From the NCBI GenBank assembly GCA_963775505.1, contig CAVZIL010000008.1, positions 62,001 to 126,000 on the forward strand: a stretch of 64,000 nucleotides of DNA. The letters are read 5' to 3'. Source of the stretch: JAIBJN01 sp963775505 (GTDB taxonomy: Bacteria; Actinomycetota; Thermoleophilia; Gaiellales; Gaiellaceae). The translations under genes were made by a program, and so were the position numbers. Below, in pieces: positions 53,117 to 60,066 of this stretch (position 1 is its first letter; each line of letters begins with the position of its first letter). The notes beneath the pieces were generated by a model. The model made no database searches. It was not told the origin of the DNA and saw nothing but the letters and a program-made list of their open reading frames with translations.

Positions 53117-53272
53117 ATGGAGCTGAACTGGCGGCCGGAGCCCACCCCGGAGGAGCGCGAGGCGCTCGAGCAGGCCCTCGCGCGCCTCGTCGCCGAGCGG
53201 GCCGACCCGCGCGGCGCCTGGTGGCGCGAGGGAGTCGAGGAGTCCGTCTCGCCCGACCCGGAGCCCGAGTAG
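53117..53272 (+). CDS. 51-aa hypothetical protein
   Basis: The product (MELNWRPEPTPEEREALEQA, then a basic Trp-Trp region near the end) is acidic, with a predicted amphipathic helix at residues 10-30 and a WW pair. It has a slight resemblance to acyl-CoA carboxylase epsilon subunits (PT-x-EE start, helix, WW), which is not enough for a call. The start is supported by a TAGGCT -10 box 8 nt upstream. It ends 2 nt before the convergent dinB stop. Confidence 0.5.
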   Translation: MELNWRPEPTPEEREALEQALARLVAERADPRGAWWREGVEESVSPDPEPE

Positions 53273-53273
53273 A

Positions 53274-54470
53274 TCAGTCGGGAAGGAGCGGCATCGCGAC
53301 CCCCTGGTCGCGGCCGAGCAGCACCGCCCGCTTGATCGCGTCGGCGCCGAACCGCTCGCGCACCTCGTCGAGGGCGGCGTCGAGCGCGTTCCAGCCGGGA
53401 TCCCAGAGCGGCAGCTCGAGCTGGCGGGAGCGCTCGTCGTCGAGGTTGGCGACCGCGATGCCGACGAGGGTCAGGCCCCGGCGGCCGATCTCAGGCGAGG
53501 CCGAGGCGAGCAGGCCGCGCAGCGTGGCGAGGATCGTCTGGCTCTCGGACGTCGCGCGCAGAAGGGTGTGAGAGCGGGTCGCCCGGGAGAAGTCGTCGTA
53601 GCGGAGCCTGAGAACGACCGTCCGGCCGACGCGCCCCGCGCGACGCATGCGGCCGGTCACGCGGTCGACGAGCCCGACGAGGACGGTGTCGAGCTCCGCG
53701 GCGGAGAGCGACCTGCGGCCGAGCGCCCGCTGCGAGCCGATCGAGCCTCGGCGCCGGCGCGTCCGGACCGGGCGGGGGTCGCGGTTGTGGGCGAGCGCGT
53801 GCAGGTGCCGCCCCGCTGCCCGCCCGAGCACGGTCACGAGGGCGGCCTCCGGGAACCGGGCGACGTCCCTGACCTTCGTGAGCCCCAGCCGGTGGAGCCG
53901 CCCGGCCGTCACCGGCCCGACGCCCCAGAGCCGCTCGACCGGCAGCGGGTGGAGGAAGGCGAGCTCGCCGTCGGGCGGGACGATGAGCAGGCCGTCGGGC
54001 TTGGCGACGGCGCTCGCCACCTTGGCGAGGAACTTCGTCCGGGCGACCCCGACGGTGATGGGGAGCCCGACGCGCTCGCCGACTTCGCGCCGCAGCCGCG
54101 CGGCGATCTCGGCCGGGCTGCCCGCGAGCCGCTCCATCCCGCGCACGTCGAGGAACGCCTCGTCGATGGACAGGCCTTCCACGAGCGGGGTCGTGTCCTC
54201 GAAGACGCGGAAGACCGCCTTGCTCGCCTCCGAGTAGGCGGCCATCCGGGGTGGCACGACGATCACCTGCGGGCAGAGCCGCCGCGCCCGCGAGCCGCTC
54301 ATCGCGGTGCGCACGCCACAAGCTTTCGCCTCGTAGCTGGCGGCGAGAACGACGCCGCCGCCGACGATCACGGGCTTCCCGCGCAGCCGGGGATCGTCAC
54401 GCTGCTCGACCGACGCGAAGAACGCGTCCAGGTCGGCGTGGAGGATCGTCGCCTCGCGTTGCACGAACAT
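53274..54470 (-). CDS. dinB: DNA polymerase IV (Y family)
   Basis: The 398-aa product has the Y-family palm (ILHADLDAFFASVEQRDDPRLRGKPVIVGG, with the first catalytic Asp), LSIDEAFLDV (second acidic pair), VGVARTKFLAKVASAVAKPDG, the thumb HhH motif LWGVGPVTAGRLHRLGLTKVRDVARFP and the little-finger domain. The C-terminal end (LELPLW) resembles a beta-clamp-binding peptide. It copies past DNA lesions at low fidelity. A perfect LexA-type SOS box covers the start codon. It follows a GNAT gene by 20 nt on the same strand. Confidence 0.93.
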   Translation of the reverse strand: MFVQREATILHADLDAFFASVEQRDDPRLRGKPVIVGGGVVLAASYEAKACGVRTAMSGSRARRLCPQVIVVPPRMAAYSEASKAVFRVFEDTTPLVEGLSIDEAFLDVRGMERLAGSPAEIAARLRREVGERVGLPITVGVARTKFLAKVASAVAKPDGLLIVPPDGELAFLHPLPVERLWGVGPVTAGRLHRLGLTKVRDVARFPEAALVTVLGRAAGRHLHALAHNRDPRPVRTRRRRGSIGSQRALGRRSLSAAELDTVLVGLVDRVTGRMRRAGRVGRTVVLRLRYDDFSRATRSHTLLRATSESQTILATLRGLLASASPEIGRRGLTLVGIAVANLDDERSRQLELPLWDPGWNALDAALDEVRERFGADAIKRAVLLGRDQGVAMPLLPD

Positions 54471-54477
54471 ATGTTCG
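54464..54477. promoter_or_regulatory. LexA (SOS) box over the dinB start
   Basis: CGAACATATGTTCG is a perfect 14-bp palindrome and matches the CGAAC-N4-GTTCG consensus of Gram-positive LexA. The dinB ATG is inside it (54470-54468), so LexA would block both the transcript start and the start codon. It shows that dinB is DNA-damage inducible. Confidence 0.85.
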
Positions 54478-54490
54478 CACAGGAAGGTGC

Positions 54491-55375
54491 CTAGAGCCAG
54501 AGCTCGTACGACTGCAGCACGAGCCAGGGGCCGAAGCCCTGGCTCCGGAGCAGCTTGAGCGCAGGGACGTTGTCGGCCTCCACGGAGAGGCCGACGATCT
54601 CGCCCGGGTGCTCGGTCCAGTACTCCTGGAGAACTCGCGAGAGCAGGAACCTCCCGACGCCCTGCGAGCGCTCCTGTGCGACGACGCCGAGCTGGTACGC
54701 CCAGCGGTCGTTGGGGTCGATGTTGACGAACGCGAGCGGCAAGCCGCCTCGCTCGGCGAGGTATACGGACCCTTTCGCCAGGCCGTCCCGCCAGGCGTCG
54801 TCCGGGAAGACGCCCTCTGGAAATGTCGAGTGGTAGAGCTCGAGCGCCGGCTCCAGGTCGCCTGCCCCACCGCGGCGTACCTCGACGCCCTCGGGCCCCT
54901 CGGTCACCGGTCGGTGCTCCTCGGGCGTGAGCCGGAAGACCGCCTTGGCCGCGCCGCGCGGGTGGAAGCCCTTCTGCTCGAGCAGGAGCCGGCCGGAGAC
55001 GTTACGGGGCCCGACCGAGCCGACGACGGACCGGCGTCCCTGCTCGACCGCGATCGCCACCGAGGCGTCGAGCAGCTCGCCCCCGAGCATCTGGCCCCGA
55101 TAGCCGGGAGCGATCAGAGGGCCGAAGAGATCGGCGTGGGTGAAGGCCCGCGCCACCTCGACGCCGCCGAACCCGACGACCTGCCCGTCCTCGACGTCGA
55201 CGAGGAGCGTGCTCTCGGGCGGCTCGTCCCAGTCGGACAGCTCGCTCTCGAGCTCGTCCAGCGAGGCCCACAGCGGGTTGCCGACCTGCTCCTCCGGCCG
55301 GGCGAACGCGCGCCGGGAGAGCTCAAGGATTGCCGGGATGTCCTCCCGGCGGAAGCTACGCAGGCTGTTGGCCAC
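54491..55375 (-). CDS. Tandem GNAT N-acetyltransferase
   Basis: The 294-aa product has two GNAT folds: residues about 5-145 (RSFRREDIPAILELSRRAF, APGYRGQMLGGELLDASVAIAVEQGR, with the NVSGRLLLEQKGFHP motif) and about 160-294 (EVRRGGAGDLEPALELYHSTF, VVAQERSQGVGRFLLSRVLQEY, EADNVPALKLLRSQGFGP). Both keep an acetyl-CoA loop, better in the second. Substrate unknown. GTG start overlaps the pgsA end by 20 nt, so it is cotranscribed with pgsA. Confidence 0.82.
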   Translation of the reverse strand: MANSLRSFRREDIPAILELSRRAFARPEEQVGNPLWASLDELESELSDWDEPPESTLLVDVEDGQVVGFGGVEVARAFTHADLFGPLIAPGYRGQMLGGELLDASVAIAVEQGRRSVVGSVGPRNVSGRLLLEQKGFHPRGAAKAVFRLTPEEHRPVTEGPEGVEVRRGGAGDLEPALELYHSTFPEGVFPDDAWRDGLAKGSVYLAERGGLPLAFVNIDPNDRWAYQLGVVAQERSQGVGRFLLSRVLQEYWTEHPGEIVGLSVEADNVPALKLLRSQGFGPWLVLQSYELWL

Positions 55376-55895
55376 GAAGGAGTCGGGGTGCGCTGCGAGC
55401 GTAGTCGAGACCGGAGACCCACGTCAGGACGAGCGCCACGAGCATGGCCCACCAGGCCACCGCGTCGTCGAACGCGCCCCCTGCCGCGAGGCCGCCCAGG
55501 CCGGCCGCCACCGCCTGGGCCCAGGTCTTCAGCTTGCCGAGATCGCGCGCGCCGATCACCACGCCCCGCTCGAGCGCGGCCAGGCGGAGCCCGGTCACCA
55601 GGAACTCGCGCGCGATGACGGCGGCGACCATCCAGGCCGGCAGGACGTCGCCGACGAGCATGATCAGCGCGCTCATGACGAGGAGCTTGTCGGCGACGGG
55701 ATCGAGGATGCGCCCGAGGTCCGACGTGCGGTCGTTCCGCCGGGCCCACCAGCCGTCCACCCAGTCGGTCGCCATCGCCACGGCGAAGACGGCGGTCGCC
55801 CAGTAGTCGTGGTTCGGAAAGTCCCACGCGAAGAGGGCGATCACCACCGGCACCGCGGCCGCCCTGGCGACCGTCAGGTGGTCGGCGAAGGTCAT
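55356..55895 (-). CDS. pgsA: CDP-diacylglycerol-glycerol-3-phosphate phosphatidyltransferase
   Basis: The 179-aa product has the complete CDP-alcohol phosphotransferase motif DG-x2-AR-x8-G-x3-D-x3-D (DGWWARRNDRTSDLGRILDPVADK) and about five transmembrane helices. It makes phosphatidylglycerol phosphate at the cytoplasmic membrane, the first step to phosphatidylglycerol and cardiolipin. The start at 55895 follows a TATTCT -10 box (6 nt) that overlaps the divergent carboxylase promoter; an in-frame ATG at 55916 would lie across that gene's start. Confidence 0.9.
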   Translation of the reverse strand: MTFADHLTVARAAAVPVVIALFAWDFPNHDYWATAVFAVAMATDWVDGWWARRNDRTSDLGRILDPVADKLLVMSALIMLVGDVLPAWMVAAVIAREFLVTGLRLAALERGVVIGARDLGKLKTWAQAVAAGLGGLAAGGAFDDAVAWWAMLVALVLTWVSGLDYARSAPRLLRGQQPA

Positions 55896-55914
55896 GGCGG
55901 CAGAATACGCCGAC
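55896..55914. promoter_or_regulatory. 19-bp divergent promoter (pgsA / biotin carboxylase)
   Basis: The gap between the two divergent ATGs is 19 bp. On the minus strand TATTCT is 6 nt from the pgsA ATG. The same bases read AGAATA on the plus strand, 7 nt from the carboxylase ATG. As at 42813-42830, both genes seem to be leaderless with overlapping -10 boxes. Confidence 0.55.
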
Positions 55915-57690
55915 ATGTCGTCGTTCCGGAAAGTGCTCGTCGCCAATCGCGGCGAGATCGCCATTCGGATCTTCCGCACGCTTCGGGAGCTCGGGATCGG
56001 CGCCGTCGGCGTCTACTCGGAGGCGGACCGCGGCTCGCTTCACGTCGCGGTGGCGGACGAGGCCTACCTGCTCGGGCAGGGCGCTCCCGCGGAGAGCTAC
56101 CTCCACGGGGAGCGCGTGCTCACCGCCGCGCGCCGGGCCGGAGCCGACGCGATCCACCCCGGCTACGGCTTCCTCGCCGAGAACGCGGCGTTCGCGCGGG
56201 CCGTGGAGGAGGCCGGCCTCGTCTGGATCGGCCCGCCGCCGGCCGCCATCGAGGCGATGGGCTCGAAGGTGGAGGCGCGGCGGCTCATGCAGGCCGCCGG
56301 CGTGCCGGTCATCCCGGGGACGACCGATCCCGTGGAGTCGGTGGCGGAGATCCTCGCGCTCGGGGACACGCACGGCTGGCCGCTGGCGATCAAGGCGTCG
56401 GCCGGGGGCGGCGGCAAGGGGCTCAAGGTCGTGCGCTCCGCCGCGGAGGCCGAGCGCGCCCTCGCCTCGGCGCAGCGGGAGGGCGAGTCGTACTTCGCCG
56501 ACGCAACGGTGTACGTCGAGCGCTTCCTCGAGGATCCGCGCCACGTCGAGGTGCAGGTGCTGGCGGACACGCACGGCGCCGTCGTCCACCTCGGCGAGCG
56601 CGACTGCACGATCCAGCGCCGCCACCAGAAGCTCGTCGAAGAGACGCCGTCGCCGGCGGTCGGGCCGGAGCTCCGCGAGCGAATCGGCGCGATCGCCGTG
56701 GAAGCGGCGCGGGCGGTCGGGTACCGCGGCGCGGGGACGATCGAGGGCCTGCTCGACCGGGACGGCAACTACTTCTTCCTCGAGATGAACACGCGGATCC
56801 AGGTCGAGCACACGGTCACCGAGCTCGTCACGGGCGTCGACCTCGTGCGGGAGCAGATGAGGATCGCTGCCGGCGAGCCGCTCTCCTTCCGGCAGGAGGA
56901 GATCCGCGTCTCCGGCCACGCCATCGAGTGCCGGATCAACGCCGAGGACCCTGCGGCGGGCTTCCTGCCGACGCCGGGGACGATCACGGCGTACCGCGAG
57001 CCCGCGGGGCCCGGGATCAGAGTCGACTCCGGCGTGACCGCGGGCTCGGAGGTGATCGGCCTCTACGACCCGCTCGTGGCCAAGCTCGTCGTCTGGGACG
57101 CCGACCGCGAGCGCGCCCGCCGGCGGATGCTCCGCGCGCTCGCTGAGTACGTGATCGAGGGCGTGACGACGCTGATCCCGTTCCACCGCGTGCTCCTCGC
57201 GCACCCGTGCTTCGTCGCCGGCGAGACGTGCTTCGGCCTCGTCGAGGAGATCGCGGCGGGCGTCGAGGCCGAGCCGACAGCGTCCGTCGCCCCCGCCCCG
57301 GCGCGTGTCCGCGAGGAGGTCGTCGGCGTCGAGCTGGACGGACGGCGGTTCGAGGTCACCCTGCTCCGGCCCGAGCCGCCCTTCGCCGAGCTGGCGCGGC
57401 GGCGGCGCGAGCGGAGCCGGGACGGCGGCGGTCACGCGGCCGCCCGCGAGGCCGTCGTCAGCCCGATGCAGGGCACCGTCCTCGCGGTCGAGGTCGCAGA
57501 GGGCGACACGGTGCGCGAGGGGCAGGTGATCTGCGTCGTCGAGGCGATGAAGATGGAGAACGAGATCACCGCCCACCGCCGCGGCCAGGTGACCGGCCTC
57601 TCCGTCACCGCCGGCGAGCCGGTCACGACGGGCCAGGTGATCTGCGTCGTCGCGCAGGCGGGCGAGGCGGCCTTGGACGACGAGTTGTAA
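55915..57690 (+). CDS. Acyl-CoA carboxylase alpha chain (biotin carboxylase plus BCCP)
   Basis: The 591-aa product has a biotin carboxylase domain (residues 1-450; KVLVANRGEIAIRIFRTLRELG, ATP loop KASAGGGGKGLKVV, HLGERDCTIQRRHQKLVEETP, FFLEMNTRIQVEHTVTE) and a C-terminal BCCP domain with the biotin site VEAMKMENEI. The short linker fits actinobacterial AccA/Pcc alpha chains. It carboxylates its own biotin with ATP and bicarbonate, then the beta subunit at 44875 uses it on acetyl- or propionyl-CoA. The stop codon lies within the 18-bp palindrome that precedes the next gene. Confidence 0.92.
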   Translation: MSSFRKVLVANRGEIAIRIFRTLRELGIGAVGVYSEADRGSLHVAVADEAYLLGQGAPAESYLHGERVLTAARRAGADAIHPGYGFLAENAAFARAVEEAGLVWIGPPPAAIEAMGSKVEARRLMQAAGVPVIPGTTDPVESVAEILALGDTHGWPLAIKASAGGGGKGLKVVRSAAEAERALASAQREGESYFADATVYVERFLEDPRHVEVQVLADTHGAVVHLGERDCTIQRRHQKLVEETPSPAVGPELRERIGAIAVEAARAVGYRGAGTIEGLLDRDGNYFFLEMNTRIQVEHTVTELVTGVDLVREQMRIAAGEPLSFRQEEIRVSGHAIECRINAEDPAAGFLPTPGTITAYREPAGPGIRVDSGVTAGSEVIGLYDPLVAKLVVWDADRERARRRMLRALAEYVIEGVTTLIPFHRVLLAHPCFVAGETCFGLVEEIAAGVEAEPTASVAPAPARVREEVVGVELDGRRFEVTLLRPEPPFAELARRRRERSRDGGGHAAAREAVVSPMQGTVLAVEVAEGDTVREGQVICVVEAMKMENEITAHRRGQVTGLSVTAGEPVTTGQVICVVAQAGEAALDDEL

Positions 57691-57703
57691 GGTCGACCTT
57701 ACA
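57686..57703. promoter_or_regulatory. Perfect 18-bp palindrome, putative operator
   Basis: TGTAAGGTCGACCTTACA is fully self-complementary and matches 16 of 18 positions at 2487-2504. It covers the stop codon of the carboxylase gene and lies 7 nt before the -10 box (TACGCT, 57711-57716) of the sucrase/ferredoxin-like gene, the normal place for a repressor or activator. The regulator is not known. Confidence 0.6.
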
Positions 57704-57710
57704 GATCGGC

Positions 57711-57716
57711 TACGCT
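57711..57716 (+). promoter_or_regulatory. -10 box of the sucrase/ferredoxin-like gene
   Basis: TACGCT lies 6 nt before the GTG at 57723, with no ribosome-binding site, fitting a leaderless mRNA. Confidence 0.5.
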
Positions 57717-57722
57717 AGGTTC

Positions 57723-58658
57723 GTGGCGGTGAGCGCGGAGCCCAAGCCGAGCAGTCGCAGCCGCGCTCTGTGCGCGGCCGTCTCGAGCGCGAACGCCGAA
57801 CCGCTCGTAGCGACCGCGAGCAGGATCGACTCCTGGATCCTGCTCGAGTACCGGGGCATGTGGGACCGCGACGTGCTCGGCGCCAGCCTCCTGCCAGACG
57901 AGCTCAAGCGCCACATTCGTGAGCAGCTCCACGAGCTGCGCCCGTCCCGGCTGCTCTTCCTGAAGAAGCCCGAACGGCGCGCCCACGCGCGCCGTCGTGT
58001 CTGGTTCGGCACGTCCAGGCCGGGCGAGGAGCGCTTCTTCCAGCTCGAGGTCGACCACCTCGAGGACCTGCGGGAGTTCGACTTCGCCGCCGCCCTCGCG
58101 GGCGCCGGGACGCCCGGGGTGCCCCTCGACCACCCGCTGCTCGTCGTCTGCACGCACGGCAAGCGCGACCGCTGCTGCGCGAAGAGCGGCCGGCCGCTCT
58201 ACGACGCCCTGGGGCGCGCGACCGAGTCCGACCGGGTCTGGCAGTCCACCCACGTCGGCGGCGACCGCTTCGCGGGGAACGTCGTCGTCTTCCCGCACGG
58301 GCTCTACTACGGGCGGGTGGGGCCGGGCGCCGTCGACGCTCTCCTCGAGGCGAACGCCGACGGCCGAGTCGACCTGGAGCACTATCGGGGCCGCGCCGCC
58401 TACACGTTCCCGGTGCAGGCGGCCGAGCACGCGATCCGCGAGGCAGAGGGCCTGCTCGGTATTCGCGACCTCGCGCTGGTCAGCTTCCGCGCGACCGCCG
58501 AGGACCGCTGGCGCGTCCGCTTCCGCGCCGAGGCCGCCGTCTACGAGGTGGGCGTCGAGGCCGTGCTCGCCGACGAGCCGGTCTACCTCACCTGCGGCGC
58601 GGCGGAGCCGACGCGGCCGCGGCGCTTCTGCGCCACTGCGATTCGCCGCGTCAGATAA
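57723..58658 (+). CDS. Sucrase/ferredoxin-like family protein
   Basis: The 311-aa product belongs to the Suc_Fer-like family, thioredoxin-fold proteins of the [2Fe-2S] ferredoxin type. The first Cys set is in VVCTHGKRDRCCAKSGRPLYDAL, and the family motif QSTHVGGDRFAGNVVVFPHGLYYGRV follows. The C-terminal half continues with HYRGRAAYTFPVQAAEHAIREAEG. Such proteins probably carry electrons, but the partner is rarely known. GTG start set by the -10 box. It overlaps the convergent cupin gene end by 8 nt and lies 1.2 kb from the acidic repeat peptide gene. Confidence 0.85.
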   Translation: MAVSAEPKPSSRSRALCAAVSSANAEPLVATASRIDSWILLEYRGMWDRDVLGASLLPDELKRHIREQLHELRPSRLLFLKKPERRAHARRRVWFGTSRPGEERFFQLEVDHLEDLREFDFAAALAGAGTPGVPLDHPLLVVCTHGKRDRCCAKSGRPLYDALGRATESDRVWQSTHVGGDRFAGNVVVFPHGLYYGRVGPGAVDALLEANADGRVDLEHYRGRAAYTFPVQAAEHAIREAEGLLGIRDLALVSFRATAEDRWRVRFRAEAAVYEVGVEAVLADEPVYLTCGAAEPTRPRRFCATAIRRVR

Positions 58659-59925
58659 TCCGCAGGAAGCCCTCGCGCACGAGCCGGCGGACCAGGACGA
58701 GTCGGCCCGCGCCGTCGAGGTCGCCCGGAAGGTCGGCGGGGCTGAAGGGCTCCACCGCCTCGAAGCACGCGAGCACCTCCGGCCGTGCGTGTGCCGGAAA
58801 GCGGAGCTGCTTGCTCTCGAAGAGGAGCCCGACCCCGTCGTCGTCGTCCTCCAGGTCCGCGATCACCGTGCTGCGCCGTTCGACCGGCGTGTCGAGGTCG
58901 AGCCGCTCGAGCGCGCGCAGCTGCGAGAGCCCGTCCTCGCGGATCGGGCGGCGCGTTTCGAGGAAGCGCCGCCGGCGCCGCCGTTCGACCTCTTCGGGCT
59001 CCAGGCGCTCCCGCAGGCGCTCGGCCAGGAGATCCGCCTCGGAACCGCCCCCGTCGACCCCGCGCCGGAGGTCGGCCTCGCGCCCGAGCGGCCCGAGGGC
59101 CGACCTGGCGGCGTCGAGCCACGTGTACGCGTTGATCCCGATGGTGAGATGGAGCGAGTCGGCAGCCGACGTCTCCGCCTGGTGGAGCCACCCGCGCGGG
59201 AGGTAGAGCGTGTCTCCGGCGCGGAGGACCAGGTCGTCGGCCGGCTCGCCCTCCTCCCCGAGCGACTTCGAGTAGCGCTGGTGCTTGAGCGGCAGCTCGA
59301 GCAGCGGGTCGTACAGGAGCCAGCGCTTCTCCCCGGCGATCTGGAGGACGAGGACGTCGTGGGTGTCGTGGTGAACCGCAAAGCCCTGCGAGCCGCGCGG
59401 CGTGTAATAGGAGTTCGCCTGGACGCCAAGCCCGAACGCCTCCTCGAGCTGCCTGCAGAAGACCGCCAGCGGCTGCCAGTTGACGTGGAGGGCCTGGAGG
59501 ACGATCGTTGCCCCGGCCTCCCACTCGGTCAGGACGCGCTCGACGTCCACGGTCTTCGTGAAGGCCGGCCGCCACGAGACGTCCTTCGTGTAGGCGCCGA
59601 CGTCGAGCTGCGCGCCCTCGCGCACGAGCCGGAAGGCCGGGTAGCGGATGGCAGTCGAGCAGACGAGCCGCTCGACGTCGGCCTCGGAGAGGAGGTCGTC
59701 GAAGCGCCCCGGCTCGCCTCGGGAAACGACGAGCGGCCGTCGCTCCCAGTGCTCGGCGAAGAACGTGTCGGCCGAGACGGGCTCGAGGCAGCGCGCGAGC
59801 GCGGCCTCGAACCTGCTACGCGTCCGTGTCGTCAGCGTCGGCGTCGGTCGCGTCCGTGTCGGCGTCGTCGGCGTCGGTGTCCGTGGCGTCGCCGTCGGTC
59901 GTGTCGGTGTCGTCGCCGTCGGCAT
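58651..59925 (-). CDS. JmjC/cupin-4 family Fe(II)/2-oxoglutarate oxygenase
   Basis: The product is related to bacterial ribosomal oxygenases. The double-stranded beta-helix has the metal triad H-x-D...H in FAVHHDTHDVLVLQIAGEKRWLLYDP and DTLYLPRGWLHQAETSAADSLHLTIGIN; a winged-helix-like C-terminal domain follows. Enzymes of this fold hydroxylate His, Arg, Asn or Asp side chains. Conserved sequence begins at RSRFEAALARCLEPV (about residue 36, near 59820). The first 35 codons only read the neighbouring peptide gene's repeat in another frame, and no ATG/GTG/TTG lies closer. One missing G near 59818 would create a GTGA overlap start, so the true start is doubtful. Confidence 0.82.
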   Translation of the reverse strand: MPTATTPTRPTATPRTPTPTTPTRTRPTPTLTTRTRSRFEAALARCLEPVSADTFFAEHWERRPLVVSRGEPGRFDDLLSEADVERLVCSTAIRYPAFRLVREGAQLDVGAYTKDVSWRPAFTKTVDVERVLTEWEAGATIVLQALHVNWQPLAVFCRQLEEAFGLGVQANSYYTPRGSQGFAVHHDTHDVLVLQIAGEKRWLLYDPLLELPLKHQRYSKSLGEEGEPADDLVLRAGDTLYLPRGWLHQAETSAADSLHLTIGINAYTWLDAARSALGPLGREADLRRGVDGGGSEADLLAERLRERLEPEEVERRRRRRFLETRRPIREDGLSQLRALERLDLDTPVERRSTVIADLEDDDDGVGLLFESKQLRFPAHARPEVLACFEAVEPFSPADLPGDLDGAGRLVLVRRLVREGFLRII

Positions 59926-59992
59926 CCGCCTGCGGATCGAGGCGCCCGCCTTCCCTGATCGTGCGGATCTCGTCGTCGTGCAGCGTGCTCAT
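59816..59992 (-). CDS. 58-aa acidic repeat peptide, possible modified-peptide precursor
   Basis: The first 21 residues (MSTLHDDEIRTIREGGRLDP...) look like a short charged leader. The remaining 37 consist almost only of Asp, Thr, Ala and Gly, with Asp at nearly every second position (DTDADDADTDAT and similar). No Cys, Lys or aromatic residue occurs in that part. A strong GGAGGA lies 6 nt before the ATG, so it is translated. Its stop lies at the proposed start of the JmjC/cupin gene, so the two are coupled. A hydroxylase substrate (RiPP-like or metal-binding) is an inference; no family is recognised. Confidence 0.65.
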   Translation of the reverse strand: MSTLHDDEIRTIREGGRLDPQADADGDDTDTTDGDATDTDADDADTDATDADADDTDA

Positions 59993-60066
59993 GCGGTCCT
60001 CCTCTAAGGGGTCGGCGCGAACGCTACAGGCTCTTGCCGTTACCCGAAACGGGCCGGCCCGCAACG

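Noticed and set aside
57686..57703. IdeR/DtxR iron box
   Set aside because: The iron-box consensus TTAGGTTAGSCTAACCTAA differs in its centre and spacing; the palindrome TGTAAGGTCGACCTTACA has no third half-site.
59816..59935. CRISPR or tandem-repeat array
   Set aside because: The GTC/GAC-rich repetition comes from Asp/Ala/Thr codons of the acidic peptide. Units are irregular and no spacers exist.
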